Virus record (IMG/VR): IMGVR_UViG_3300046517_001388
Coordinates: 1-63,216 of that record
DNA length: 63,216 nt
Source: a virus
Strand: one strand, 5' to 3'
The notes beneath the pieces were generated by a model. It searched no databases and had not been told where the DNA came from. It saw only the letters and a list, made by a program, of their open reading frames with translations. Each line of letters starts with the position of its first letter. Position 1 is the stretch's first letter. A program made the translations under genes and the position numbers. Positions 50,908-58,741 of this stretch are shown here, one piece after another.

Positions 50908-51122
50908 GATTCCACCTTGCTTCCGGGGCCATGCCCTGGTTGGCCTGCTTTCAAGTCGCAGGAGATACAGTTGCCGTCCAGGTCCACCATGATGATGCCG
51001 CAACCTTCGCAGATCGCGACAAAGCCGGTGCCTTCGGGAATGGGTCCTTCTCCGAGACCGGCCAAGTCACCGAAGTCCTGGCCAAAATTCTCGATAGAAC
51101 ACTGCTTGCAAAAGTCAGCCAT
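50904..51122 (-). CDS. Zinc-ribbon small protein
   Basis: A 72-residue protein. The start at 51122 has GGAGGT upstream and overlaps the previous stop (TGATG). Three CxxC pairs: FCKQC, ICEGCG and CISCDL. A zinc-binding adaptor-type protein. Confidence 0.55.
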   Translation of the reverse strand: MADFCKQCSIENFGQDFGDLAGLGEGPIPEGTGFVAICEGCGIIMVDLDGNCISCDLKAGQPGHGPGSKVES

Positions 51123-51325
51123 CAATACCTCCGATGATTGAGCTTCTGGTGGTCGGTTACGTCGATACAGTTGTTGTAGTGGCCATCAACGAAATGGTCA
51201 TCGCACTCACGGCAGTAATTGGGCCAGATTTGAGCACTACAGTGCTGGCAGAAGGTGGGGATAAGGGCCGCAGACTTCTGCCGGTCACGCAGTTCAGAGA
51301 GGTCGGTTTGGCTGAGTAGCGGCAT
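51122..51325 (-). CDS. Zinc-ribbon-like small protein
   Basis: A 67-residue protein. FCQHC and later YCRECDDHF form two Cys pairs. Helical N-terminus. Part of the accessory operon. Confidence 0.5.
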   Translation of the reverse strand: MPLLSQTDLSELRDRQKSAALIPTFCQHCSAQIWPNYCRECDDHFVDGHYNNCIDVTDHQKLNHRRY

Positions 51326-51588
51326 TATAATGGCGAGTCCTTCAGTTGTTTCTCGGCCTCTCGGAACTCGCCTCGCATCATCACGCTCATGGCTTCGATG
51401 CGCTGCCCCTCAACCAGCTTGGCGGCAATGGCAAGCTCCAGGTAGTGACGCTCCTCGCGAGTGCCGCTGGCGGCATGGTCGGAGATGATCTCGTTGATGG
51501 ATGCCAGGGCCATGGTGACGATGCGCTGGCGGATGAAGTCTCTACGATCTGATTCAGAGTCGAAGAGGATGTCAGTGTTTTGGGGCAT
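51325..51588 (-). CDS. Small helical protein
   Basis: An 87-residue Ala/Arg-rich helical protein (IVTMALASINEIISDHAASG). No motif seen. Confidence 0.45.
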   Translation of the reverse strand: MPQNTDILFDSESDRRDFIRQRIVTMALASINEIISDHAASGTREERHYLELAIAAKLVEGQRIEAMSVMMRGEFREAEKQLKDSPL

Positions 51589-51824
51589 CAGTTTTCCTTC
51601 TTATTCTCCCCACAGGCGCAGAGGCCGGGAACTTCAGCAAGCCACCCAGCCCATGATGTTGCGATCTCGGACTCAGGTGCTCCAAAAGGATGGATGAAAA
51701 TATCCACCCCCTTGGGAAAATTAGACTCTGGTTTCGGACGTATGGTGACAACCCGATTGGTCCGCGAAGCCAAGAGTTGGAAAGCATCGAGCACGCATGC
51801 GTTGCATATCAATAAAATACTCAC
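51588..51824 (-). CDS. Zinc-binding small protein
   Basis: A 78-residue protein with a CxxC near the start (LLICNACVLD) and a CxC near the end (PGLCACGENKKEN). A middle of alternating strands suggests a small metal-bound fold. Overlaps both neighbours. Confidence 0.5.
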   Translation of the reverse strand: MSILLICNACVLDAFQLLASRTNRVVTIRPKPESNFPKGVDIFIHPFGAPESEIATSWAGWLAEVPGLCACGENKKEN

Positions 51825-52093
51825 GATTGAGTCCCCTGGGCTGGCATTACGTTGACCCGAGCGGCGGGCGCGGGCACCGGCTTGGCAGGGCTGGCGGCGG
51901 CTCTCTTGCGCTTGGCCCAGCGTTTCTTGGCGGCTTCGGAACGGATGGTGTGGGCCGGATCGGGATCGGGATCAGGGCTCCCCACTATGCGGCTCTCTAT
52001 TTCCTTCAGTTCAGAGATGTGGTCGAAGAGGGCTTGCTGGCGTCCTTCCAGACGCGCTATTTGAATGCGAATTTCGGCTAGGATGTCTTGCAT
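51821..52093 (-). CDS. Coiled-coil small protein
   Basis: A 90-residue protein. Its first 40 residues are a charged helix (ILAEIRIQIARLEGRQQALF), followed by Asp-Pro repeats (DPDPDP) and a basic Ala/Lys tail. A good Shine-Dalgarno (AAAGGAG) lies upstream. Confidence 0.5.
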   Translation of the reverse strand: MQDILAEIRIQIARLEGRQQALFDHISELKEIESRIVGSPDPDPDPAHTIRSEAAKKRWAKRKRAAASPAKPVPAPAARVNVMPAQGTQS

Positions 52094-52107
52094 TGGTCGA
52101 GGCTCCT

Positions 52108-52458
52108 TTAAGCAGCCGAGTTGTTTTTCATGGCCACGATGTTGCGCGTCATCTTGAGGAGACGCATGGTTCTGTCGGTGAGGTCATGTTCCACTTTGCG
52201 TTCGGGCAGGATGGCATGCTCGTAGGAGCGCAGTTCCTCCTCGCCCTTGGCGGTAAGAACGATGGCGGCATCCTCACCGGCACCGAGCTTGCGTATCCAG
52301 TCATGGTAGGCGAGGGAACTGATGGTCCCGGCATGAGCCATGCGGAGAGACCTCAGAGTGACGTTGTTGTCGCCAATAAAGCGCAAGGCCCCGTATTGAT
52401 TGCGGGAGAGGTTGCGTAGCGGTTCCTGGTGCGTCATGAGTGTGAGTTTCCTTTTCAT
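52108..52458 (-). CDS. Possible winged-helix protein
   Basis: A 116-residue protein: NQYGALRFIGDNNVTLRSLR, then ISSLAYHDWIRKLG, and a helix near the end (TDRTMRLLKMTRNIV). The order fits a winged-helix fold, but no key residue can be shown. It overlaps its upstream gene by ATGA. Confidence 0.45.
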   Translation of the reverse strand: MKRKLTLMTHQEPLRNLSRNQYGALRFIGDNNVTLRSLRMAHAGTISSLAYHDWIRKLGAGEDAAIVLTAKGEEELRSYEHAILPERKVEHDLTDRTMRLLKMTRNIVAMKNNSAA

Positions 52459-53315
52459 ATGAGGCCCTGCTTTAGCCGGGAGAGGAGTTCCACGATCTCG
52501 CCGTAGAAATCCTTCTTCACTTGGATTACGTTGATGGCATCGTCCAAGGTGACGACACGAGCGGGCTGGGGTTGCGGTTGCATGTGGACAACCGGGGATT
52601 GGCGTTTGGCCGGTCTCCCGCGCTTTGCTGCCGGGGGAGGGGCGGTAGGGGCTGAGTAGGGGACCAGTGCAGTAGAGGGGCTGGTGGTGCCATTGAGAAG
52701 GTGTCTAAGCGGAGGGGGGATCTTGCTTTTGTGGACCCACTCCCACATCTGCTGACGGGTGGCGTTGTATTGGGCAGCGTAGGCACCTTTGTCGGCAGCG
52801 GCTGAGTATCCGGCCTTGATGACTTCTAGCGATGGGTTGGTTGAGTAGATCTGAGCCCGAGCTTTCGAGCGGGTTGAGGTTGGGTGAGTGGCCTTGCCTT
52901 CCTTCTTCATTCTGAGCCGGTAGTAGGTGAGGAGGGCATTGTCTGAGGCATCGGCACCAATGCCATGAGCCACCTTCCAGGTCTGGCGTTCGGAGGATCT
53001 TTCAGGCAGACTGTCATACTCGCGGATCATGGCGAACTTCTCTTCGGTAGTGGCATCCCGAAAGCGAAGAACGGCGGGGTTCATGGGGGGCTGAGTTTGG
53101 AGTAGATCGCGAACAGATGCAGCCTGGGGAGACAACATCTCGGGGTGCTCTTTGCGGAATTTCTTCCGCATGTTGTAGAACCAGGATTCGCCCACCCTCT
53201 GCGTCTTGAGGAAGATCTTCTGGTCGTCGGCGGATTCGGCCCCGATGATCAAGCTTGCCTTTTGGGCATCGGTCCACATGCGGCGTGTCGGTGTCTTAGT
53301 GATTCGTTTAGCCAA
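52455..53315 (-). CDS. Triple transposase-type HTH protein with AT-hook
   Basis: A 286-residue protein from a TTG start (53315) with AAGGAGA upstream. Three related helix-turn-helix blocks like those of transposase/IS3 OrfA proteins occur in a row, at about residues 14-50, 88-142 and 162-200 (e.g. RQQMWEWVHKSKIPP). An AT-hook-like KRGRPAKR follows at about 230, then a helical tail. Several DNA-contact domains in one chain suggest a silencer or a regulator of the accessory operon. Confidence 0.6.
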   Translation of the reverse strand: MAKRITKTPTRRMWTDAQKASLIIGAESADDQKIFLKTQRVGESWFYNMRKKFRKEHPEMLSPQAASVRDLLQTQPPMNPAVLRFRDATTEEKFAMIREYDSLPERSSERQTWKVAHGIGADASDNALLTYYRLRMKKEGKATHPTSTRSKARAQIYSTNPSLEVIKAGYSAAADKGAYAAQYNATRQQMWEWVHKSKIPPPLRHLLNGTTSPSTALVPYSAPTAPPPAAKRGRPAKRQSPVVHMQPQPQPARVVTLDDAINVIQVKKDFYGEIVELLSRLKQGLI

Positions 53316-53415
53316 TTGCGTTTCTCCTTGTTGAAGTTTAACTGAATATTCTACTTCAGAAAGACTTCGGAGATGGCAACCGGCAGGGCAAACCGTAGCT
53401 CAGGGCCGAGGCACT

Positions 53416-53697
53416 TTAGTGGGTGCCGTAGACCGCCGAGTATTTGTCGGTGCCGGAAGCGAAGCAGAAGACCTGGGCGAGATCCAGGTATTGCGTGTCC
53501 CCGATGGCCCAGAGAGTTGCGCTGGTGCCCTTGGGGACGATGATGCCTGACGTTGCCGAGGTGGTCGAGTCGCCAATCCTGATGTCGGCGGCATTGGCGG
53601 TGATCGCGGAGATGGTGACCCAATTGGCGGGCGTGCGCGTGGCCTTGAGGGCTACGGCTACGGCACCAGGGATCGTATCGGCAATGTTATGCACCAT
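53416..53697 (-). CDS. Small virion-like protein
   Basis: A 93-residue beta-rich protein (WVTISAITANAADIRIGDST, then GIIVPKGTSATLWAIG). The pattern resembles short phage head or fibre proteins, although the gene lies in the accessory operon. No motif. Confidence 0.4.
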   Translation of the reverse strand: MVHNIADTIPGAVAVALKATRTPANWVTISAITANAADIRIGDSTTSATSGIIVPKGTSATLWAIGDTQYLDLAQVFCFASGTDKYSAVYGTH

Positions 53698-53708
53698 AAT
53701 TGACCAAA

Positions 53709-53933
53709 TTAACGCAGGGGGAGTAGAGGGGGATTCTTACACTGGAGGTAGAAGAGCTTGTCCCGTGTTTCATCGGCAGACACCGTCCGCTGTAATGAGA
53801 TCTCCCCATTCACCATGCAGGACAAGCCCCCTTCGATATCGAAGGCAGTCCCATTATGCCAGACCGTCAAGGAGGTTTGGCAAGGGGGTTCGGGGGAGGG
53901 ATTGGGATGGGGGTTTGCATACTGGTCAATCAT
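53709..53933 (-). CDS. Small hypothetical protein
   Basis: A 74-residue protein (HPNPSPEPPCQTSLTVWHNG, then a hydrophobic core). A Pro-rich lead, two Cys. No motif. Confidence 0.4.
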   Translation of the reverse strand: MIDQYANPHPNPSPEPPCQTSLTVWHNGTAFDIEGGLSCMVNGEISLQRTVSADETRDKLFYLQCKNPPLLPLR

Positions 53934-54216
53934 CCCGGCGGGGGCCGAGAAATATCTCTTCCTTCTCGATAGGGTTCATCATTTGCCACCGGCAGGCCGC
54001 GAGTTGGGCCGCTTGCCGAATGGAAAGGTAGGAGGGGTCACCTTTCTCGCTGCCGGGGATAAAGCAGTCGCACCGCTTGTCCAGATGGGCAATGGAGCCC
54101 ACGGCAAGCCGCAGGCCGCATTCATAGTGCATGGGCGGGTCTACCGGGGCCCGCTGGTCGAGATCGAGCACCGGCTCCTTGCAGTGCAGGCAAATTGGGT
54201 CAGTCTTTGTCGCCAT
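53926..54216 (-). CDS. Zinc-binding small protein
   Basis: A 96-residue protein. CLHCKEPVLDL, then YECG and RCDCF, could make two metal sites. The helical end reads QAAQLAACRWQMM. Overlaps the RHH-like gene by 17 bp. Confidence 0.5.
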   Translation of the reverse strand: MATKTDPICLHCKEPVLDLDQRAPVDPPMHYECGLRLAVGSIAHLDKRCDCFIPGSEKGDPSYLSIRQAAQLAACRWQMMNPIEKEEIFLGPRRDD

Positions 54217-54541
54217 GGCCGTCTTTAGAGGTCTTGCTGCGCGGGTGGGTCATGCGCCAGAGGGATTCCAGGTGGAGATTGATCTTGACCTGATCGTGGG
54301 GGCCGGAAGTGAGCACGAGGTCGAGCAGATTACTGAGTCGCTCCCGTTGTTCGACACTGAGCCGGTCCAGGCGGGCTGTAAAGTCCTCGCGCAGGGCCGA
54401 GGGGCGGTTGCCATCCGCATGAGCGATGGCGGCGGCTTCTAAATAGGCTTGAACCGTCAATCCCCGTTCTACTGCTGCTTTTTTTGTGAGTTGGTAACTC
54501 CTTTTGGGGAAACGGACAGTAATAGTCTCGATGGTAGCCAT
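54200..54541 (-). CDS. Ribbon-helix-helix-like protein
   Basis: A 113-residue protein. The N-terminus reads TITVRFPKRSYQLTKKAAVE, then a helix LTVQAYLEAAAIAHAD, which matches a ribbon-helix-helix. Its upstream region holds AAAGGAGACACC, close to the box used by the plus-strand operon. It may be a regulator of the accessory genes. Confidence 0.55.
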   Translation of the reverse strand: MATIETITVRFPKRSYQLTKKAAVERGLTVQAYLEAAAIAHADGNRPSALREDFTARLDRLSVEQRERLSNLLDLVLTSGPHDQVKINLHLESLWRMTHPRSKTSKDGHGDKD

Positions 54542-54586
54542 GAAAACTCGGTGTCTCCTTTGATAGGGGATAAAAATGGGACCGGA

Positions 54587-54853
54587 TCACTGGGCGGTCT
54601 CTTTCAGGTGCTTCAGGATGATATTTCGGGCTATGTTCAGGTCTTCCCAGGCCGGTGACCGGCGAATATGGGCGAGTTGCTCCTCAGTAGCTTCCCAGAT
54701 GGTGTATTTCGCTCTCGAATTGAGCCGGTACATGACCAGCACACTCCCGCAGCCCTCGCAGACCACCGGGGCCAGATCGGGAATGGCTTCCCCCTCTTCC
54801 AGGCCCATGGTGGCGAATGCCCCGAAGTGGAATTTACACCGGGGACAGTTCAT
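54587..54853 (-). CDS. Zinc-ribbon small protein
   Basis: An 88-residue protein with MNCPRCKF and VCEGCGSVL, a two-CxxC zinc ribbon, and a helical C-terminus. Overlaps the next gene by 20 bp. Confidence 0.55.
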   Translation of the reverse strand: MNCPRCKFHFGAFATMGLEEGEAIPDLAPVVCEGCGSVLVMYRLNSRAKYTIWEATEEQLAHIRRSPAWEDLNIARNIILKHLKETAQ

Positions 54854-55499
54854 GCGCCCCTTCCTGCGGTAACCAGCGCACTAATCGGGCTTCGGCGCGG
54901 GCCAGGGCGGCAAGTCCCCCCTCTTCGGTGCGGGCCACGGCTTCAAGGATGGGCATGCCGGTCTCAATCGACTCGATCACCTGGGCGCGGGTGGCGGGCT
55001 GGCCCAGGGTGTACCACTCAACGGATTCGGGTTCGCCCATGGTCATGAGATAGCCGTTGTCGGCGCGGAAGATCTCGTAACTGCGGGTGATCCATAACAT
55101 AGCCACGCCGGGATTGCGGGTGAGGGCGAGGCCGGGGGTATTCTCCACCAGCTTGCTGTTGTCGATCAGTTCATCCTCGCGCCGGATCATGCGGGGATTG
55201 GACAGGAACGGGCAGTTGCGGGCTGACCAGCGGGCGCAGTCGACATGGCTGGGAGGTTCGGAGGAGGTGCGATTGACGCCGCACATGGGGCCCGCCACAA
55301 AACACTTATAGACACCGAGAGTTTGGCCGCAGACCCAGCAGAGACGCTGGCGGATGGCGGCTTGGAATTTTTGGGGATCGAGGGCCCGGAATTCGGGCTT
55401 GCCGTCCAGCCATGCGACAAACCAGGGCACCGGATAACCCCTCTCATCTATGGGGAGTCCGGTCATGCGCGAGGGCCTGGGCTCCAGTTCAGGAAGCAT
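54834..55499 (-). CDS. Conserved phage/plasmid protein with Cys-rich centre
   Basis: A 221-residue protein. The start at 55499 was chosen for its GGAGGG. It carries a sequence pattern known in phages and plasmids: LPIDERGYPVPWFVAW, CWVCGQTLGVYKCFVAGPMC and PPSHVDCARWSARNCPFL, with a later RNPGVAMLWITRSY. The cysteines likely form a metal site. Function is unknown to me. Confidence 0.65.
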   Translation of the reverse strand: MLPELEPRPSRMTGLPIDERGYPVPWFVAWLDGKPEFRALDPQKFQAAIRQRLCWVCGQTLGVYKCFVAGPMCGVNRTSSEPPSHVDCARWSARNCPFLSNPRMIRREDELIDNSKLVENTPGLALTRNPGVAMLWITRSYEIFRADNGYLMTMGEPESVEWYTLGQPATRAQVIESIETGMPILEAVARTEEGGLAALARAEARLVRWLPQEGAHELSPV

Positions 55500-55532
55500 C
55501 TCCCGCCCTCCTTTCTTTTTGTTCACCGATAC

Positions 55533-55549
55533 TGTAACAAACTGTCACA
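55533..55549. promoter_or_regulatory. Tandem TGTNACA operator-like pair
   Basis: TGTAACA 55533-55539 and TGTCACA 55543-55549, centres 10 bp apart, upstream of the leftward operon start (55499). RHH repressors typically bind such pairs, and at least two RHH-like proteins are encoded here. Confidence 0.4.
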
Positions 55550-55875
55550 GGGCTGGCTAGTAAAAATGTCATGGAACTACTACGGAATTCCGCAATTCAG
55601 TTCGCTAGCTCACAAGGGGCCTTGTATGCAAATGCCTACAAAAAAAGGGGTAGCTAACAGAAGATAGAGGCTTGACCAGCTAGTTGCTTACTAGTACGGC
55701 AGAGTACGGGACAAAGTTAGGCCGGGGGAGTAAGTCGGTTTAAGTGAAACTACTCTCTTTTACTTTTTTTGGGGCATATACGAAGTCAGGCCCGCGCGAC
55801 AATATGCCACCCCCACCCCTTGGACAATCGCCTGAGAACAATGGGCCGGAACGATAATCGCCATTATCAGTCTTT

Positions 55876-55916
55876 GGAATCGTCGGCCAGGATGTCGGCC
55901 AGGAATCGTCGGCCAG
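55876..55916 (+). repeat. GTCGGCCAG repeat cluster
   Basis: GTCGGCCAG at 55882, 55894 and 55908. The longer GGAATCGTCGGCCAG occurs at 55876 and 55902, 26 bp apart. A GGGCCAGGAT variant continues to about 55940. Possible iterons or chance low-complexity sequence. Confidence 0.4.
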
Positions 55917-56061
55917 CATGCAGGATGGGCCAGGATGGGGCTGTAGTGGCCTGTGGTGGTCTCCTGATAGCGGTTTGAGCCTGCCTATCCTGCCTAACTC
56001 CCAGTAACTCCCAGCCTGTCTGAAGTGTAACCCGGTGGCGTAGCACGATTAGTGGTGGGAA

Positions 56062-56076
56062 TAGCAACTGTTGCTA
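56062..56076. promoter_or_regulatory. 15-bp palindrome upstream of plus-strand operon
   Basis: TAGCAAC-T-GTTGCTA, perfect 7-bp arms, about 175 bp upstream of the first plus-strand gene's start. Candidate operator. Confidence 0.45.
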
Positions 56077-56235
56077 CGAAGGCTGGTCAATCGTATTACT
56101 TTTCCTTCAAAAAGCCCAATGTTTAACGCTAACGTCAATAAATCTCAAAAAGACGGTAACTATTATCCATCTTGAGCGTCTTAATAACTTGGATACACGG
56201 TACGGCGAAACGAGATCGCCAATCAAAATCAAATC

Positions 56236-56245
56236 AAAGGACACC
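56236..56245 (+). promoter_or_regulatory. AAAGGACACC ribosome-binding box (six exact copies)
   Basis: Exact copies lie at 56236, 57316, 57867, 58730, 60620 and 61301, each 2-7 nt before an ATG (56252, 57328, 57879, 58742, 60632, 61318). Variants are AAAAGACACC before 60198 and AAATGACACC at 59160-59169. Several are preceded by an A-rich AATCAAAATCAA stretch. AAGGA is the Shine-Dalgarno core; the conserved CACC is unusual. Confidence 0.7.
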
Positions 56246-56251
56246 GAACTA

Positions 56252-57025
56252 ATGAAACGCCAAACGAAACAACCCAACGGTTACATACTGCACGAGACCA
56301 ACAACGTAGCTATCATCGCCACTGGTCTTAAAGGCTCTGCAAATGCCAAGACAGGGTCTATGGTTCAGATCTGGATCATTCCTCGCAATGTAGAGCCTCA
56401 CAAAGCCGTCAAATCTGGTCAGGACTCCATTGTCTGTTTTGATTGCAAGCACCGTCCTACCCTGGCCAGGAAAACAGGCGATGCCCCATGTTATGTAACG
56501 ACCTTCCAAGCGCCGTTATCGATCCACCGTGCCTATCATCGCGGCACCTACTCTCACCTGTCAGTGAGTCGCTACCCTGAGGTATTCAGTGGACGTGTGG
56601 TCCGGTTTGGCGCATGGGGTGAGCCTGTCCTGTTACCCGTTTCTAAGTTTCGCGCCATTGTCGCGGTATGTGCTGGTCACACTGGTTATACACATCAGTG
56701 GACTAAGCCGAAATATGCCGCTTATCGCGAGTTCCTCATGGCGTCCGTTGATACCGTTTCCGAAGCTGATCTGGCACGCGCTAATGGCTGGCGGTATTTC
56801 AGGATTCGCGAGTGGTCCGAAGCTTACAAAGTCCCCGCAGGTGAAATGGTTTGTCCTGCTAGCAATGAATTCGAATACACACGCGGCAAACGTCTGGACT
56901 GTGCAACGTGCCAAAGGTGCAATGGTTCGGCGTCGGGTGGTAACAGTGTCGCGATCTACAAGCACGGTGCTGGCAGGAAATGGTCCGATTCGCAGAAACT
57001 AATTCAGATTGGACAGGCGGCATAA
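56252..57025 (+). CDS. Conserved accessory protein with late Cys pairs
   Basis: A 257-residue protein starting at 56252 behind the AAAGGACACC box. It has HETNNVAIIATGLKGSANAK early and a Cys-containing C-terminus (MVCPASNEFEYTRGKRLDC, then ATCQRCNG). The centre is hydrophobic beta/alpha. Proteins like this occur in phages and plasmids; the metal-type end suggests nucleic-acid binding, but no function can be given. Confidence 0.6.
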   Translation: MKRQTKQPNGYILHETNNVAIIATGLKGSANAKTGSMVQIWIIPRNVEPHKAVKSGQDSIVCFDCKHRPTLARKTGDAPCYVTTFQAPLSIHRAYHRGTYSHLSVSRYPEVFSGRVVRFGAWGEPVLLPVSKFRAIVAVCAGHTGYTHQWTKPKYAAYREFLMASVDTVSEADLARANGWRYFRIREWSEAYKVPAGEMVCPASNEFEYTRGKRLDCATCQRCNGSASGGNSVAIYKHGAGRKWSDSQKLIQIGQAA

Positions 57026-57026
57026 C

Positions 57027-57194
57027 ATGCAGGCTCTAACTTTCATCTCTCTTATCCTCGCGCTAGTCATTCTATGCGCTGTTATCGTGCATCACATCAT
57101 GCGGCTAGTTAGTCGCGAACTGACAATCAGACGGTCTAACGCCCTGTTACGGGCATTCCTGGCCACATTGCCGAAAGGGGACCAGCTTGTATGA
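57027..57194 (+). CDS. Small membrane protein
   Basis: A 55-residue protein with one clear span (LTFISLILALVILCAVIVHH) then a basic cytoplasmic part. It starts one base after the previous stop. The ORF after it overlaps by ATGA. Confidence 0.55.
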   Translation: MQALTFISLILALVILCAVIVHHIMRLVSRELTIRRSNALLRAFLATLPKGDQLV

Positions 57195-57256
57195 TTCACA
57201 CCCTGACATCCCTGGTACGCCTGCTAATCCTGGTACGGAAACTGTATCGAGGCTAG
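57191..57256 (+). CDS. Possible 21-residue hydrophobic peptide
   Basis: A short ATGA-overlapping frame (MIHTLTSLVRLLILVRKLYR). It is amphipathic and basic, as some short membrane or leader peptides. Low confidence; no separate support. Confidence 0.25.
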   Translation: MIHTLTSLVRLLILVRKLYRG

Positions 57257-57269
57257 ATGCGTGACTTTC

Positions 57270-57325
57270 GGGCATTCTCACCAATGCCCCTAAGCCGGTA
57301 TCTAACCGGACATCGAAAGGACACC
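57270..57325 (+). ncRNA. Two-hairpin leader, copy A
   Basis: Hairpin 1: GGGCATT 57270-57276 with AATGCCC 57283-57289, loop CTCACC. Hairpin 2: CCGGT 57295-57299 with ACCGG 57305-57309, loop ATCTA. The AAAGGACACC box (57316-57325) and ATG 57328 follow. Copy B has the same shape with paired base changes, so the fold is under selection. Candidate cis-acting translation or processing element. Confidence 0.65.
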
Positions 57326-57327
57326 AA

Positions 57328-57570
57328 ATGAATACGTATAGCTTTGCAGTCTATGTGGGGCCCACTCAGGTGCACGTGCTGGCCGATGCATTTGAGGATG
57401 CCGGTGCAGTGGTCACTACTCGCGGTACGGAGCGAGTCTTTGTGGTCGAAGTGGGCGCAACCCCTGATGATGCACGCGGGCAATTCCTGGCACTCCTGAG
57501 GGCTCAATACGGGCATACCTTTGGCGTGACTTACCGGGACATGCGGTTTAATCGCGAAGTGGTGAACTAA
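57328..57570 (+). CDS. Small accessory protein
   Basis: An 80-residue protein behind leader A. It opens MNTYSFAVYVGPTQVHVLAD, a beta-alpha start, and looks like a compact alpha/beta fold (RVFVVEVGATPDDARGQFL). No motif. Confidence 0.6.
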   Translation: MNTYSFAVYVGPTQVHVLADAFEDAGAVVTTRGTERVFVVEVGATPDDARGQFLALLRAQYGHTFGVTYRDMRFNREVVN

Positions 57571-57572
57571 CC

Positions 57573-57803
57573 ATGGCACCTAAGCCTGTTCGCCTCGCAC
57601 GTACCCTTAACGGCTGGTCTGACGGCAACCTTGTGATCGTATTCCAGTCCTATAACCCGCCCGATACGCAACGGTGGTTCGCATCCTGGAAGGACATCTT
57701 CGGAGTCCAGCGCACCGTGCGGGAGTACACCCGCGAACGTCTTATGGAGCGACTCAGACCCTACGGCATGGGGCGGTACACGTTCGCACGGGAAACCAAG
57801 TAG
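57573..57803 (+). CDS. Small accessory protein
   Basis: A 76-residue protein following its neighbour by 2 bp. Basic and aromatic (PPDTQRWFASWKDIFGVQRT). It ends RYTFARETK. No motif. Confidence 0.55.
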   Translation: MAPKPVRLARTLNGWSDGNLVIVFQSYNPPDTQRWFASWKDIFGVQRTVREYTRERLMERLRPYGMGRYTFARETK

Positions 57804-57816
57804 GTATGTGACCTGT

Positions 57817-57876
57817 GGGCACTCTAACCAGTGCCCCATGGCCGATATCTAATCGGGGAAAGATCAAAAGGACACC
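57817..57876 (+). ncRNA. Two-hairpin leader, copy B
   Basis: Hairpin 1: GGGCACT 57817-57823 with AGTGCCC 57830-57836, loop CTAACC. Hairpin 2: CCGAT 57842-57846 with ATCGG 57852-57856, loop ATCTA. The box at 57867-57876 and ATG 57879 follow. Relative to copy A, one pair in each hairpin has changed with its partner (T:A to C:G; G:C to A:T). Confidence 0.65.
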
Positions 57877-57878
57877 AC

Positions 57879-58715
57879 ATGAAACTTACTTATAACGGCA
57901 TCAACTACAACCTGACCAGGGCCCAACTGGAAGGGCTCTGCAATGCGGCTGCTATGCAGTCCGGTACGTTCAGCATGGAACGCGCCAATGATCGCACCGA
58001 TGCGTACCTCAGCACGTTGGGCATCCTGGAAGAGGCCTATGTTGTTCGCGACCAGGACACGCGCAAGGTTCAAATGGACAGCGTGATACTGGACCTCGAA
58101 ACCGCTGCCGGTTTCATCGCACTGGGAGACCTGGAAAGCGCCGAAGAGAAGTCCAGCGATGCCCTGTATGCCCTCCGCGCATTGAACCGCAAGCGTTACT
58201 ACCTGACCGAGGTGGGTTACGGGATTGTGCGTACCCATTTCCCCATGGCGCTATGTTTCCTCCCTGGTAAGTACTCACACTTGGCCGGTCCCCTGTGCAC
58301 CTGTGGAGAGGGCAACGGGCCGGGACTGGCACACTGCCAGGGTTGTGCGCGGTACGTGGAACCCGTCCAGCCTGCCAAGCCCGTGGAGAGCCCCGTAGAG
58401 CCCGTGCAGCCCTGGCCTACGATCCATGCGGTTGCCGCCCAGCCGCTGCCCGCCACTGTCCTGGAACGGCTCATGAGCGATGAGCAGACCATCCTGGCCA
58501 CTCGCGAACCGGCAGACCGCATCCTGGTCTACAGCACCACCGGCCAGCCCGTCATGAATGGTGACACCGCTACCTTGCGCGATGGCGAAGTCGTCACGGT
58601 GGTCGGCATCCAGCTTCCCCGGCATGCTGGCTCCACAGGGCGGGTTGAAGTTAAACTACAGAACGGCCAGACCTGCGAGTATTACCCCGGCGTCATCGGG
58701 GCGGAATGGCGGTAA
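57879..58715 (+). CDS. Accessory protein with Cys-rich centre
   Basis: A 278-residue protein behind leader B. It has a helical N-terminus (TRAQLEGLCNAAAMQSGTFS), a metal-type centre CTCGEGNGPGLAHCQGCARY, and then an acidic, Pro-rich linker (EPVQPAKPVESPVEPVQPWP). The C-terminal part is beta-rich (DGEVVTVVGIQLPRHAGSTG), like an SH3-type domain. Possible nucleic-acid or glycan-binding scaffold. Confidence 0.55.
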   Translation: MKLTYNGINYNLTRAQLEGLCNAAAMQSGTFSMERANDRTDAYLSTLGILEEAYVVRDQDTRKVQMDSVILDLETAAGFIALGDLESAEEKSSDALYALRALNRKRYYLTEVGYGIVRTHFPMALCFLPGKYSHLAGPLCTCGEGNGPGLAHCQGCARYVEPVQPAKPVESPVEPVQPWPTIHAVAAQPLPATVLERLMSDEQTILATREPADRILVYSTTGQPVMNGDTATLRDGEVVTVVGIQLPRHAGSTGRVEVKLQNGQTCEYYPGVIGAEWR

Positions 58716-58741
58716 GGAATCAGACCATCAAAGGACACCAT

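Larger units (their letters stand above)
55500..56251. promoter_or_regulatory. Divergent control region between accessory operons
   Basis: About 750 bp without a supported gene. It contains the TGTNACA pair (55533-55549), a GTCGGCCAG repeat cluster (55876-55916), a 15-bp palindrome (56062-56076), an AT-rich stretch near 56080-56200 and a GGCGA/TCGCC hairpin (56204-56220). Probable promoter and possible origin. Confidence 0.5.

Noticed and set aside
55568-55669. 33-codon ATG frame in the divergent control region
   Set aside because: No ribosome site, no overlap with neighbours and atypical composition.
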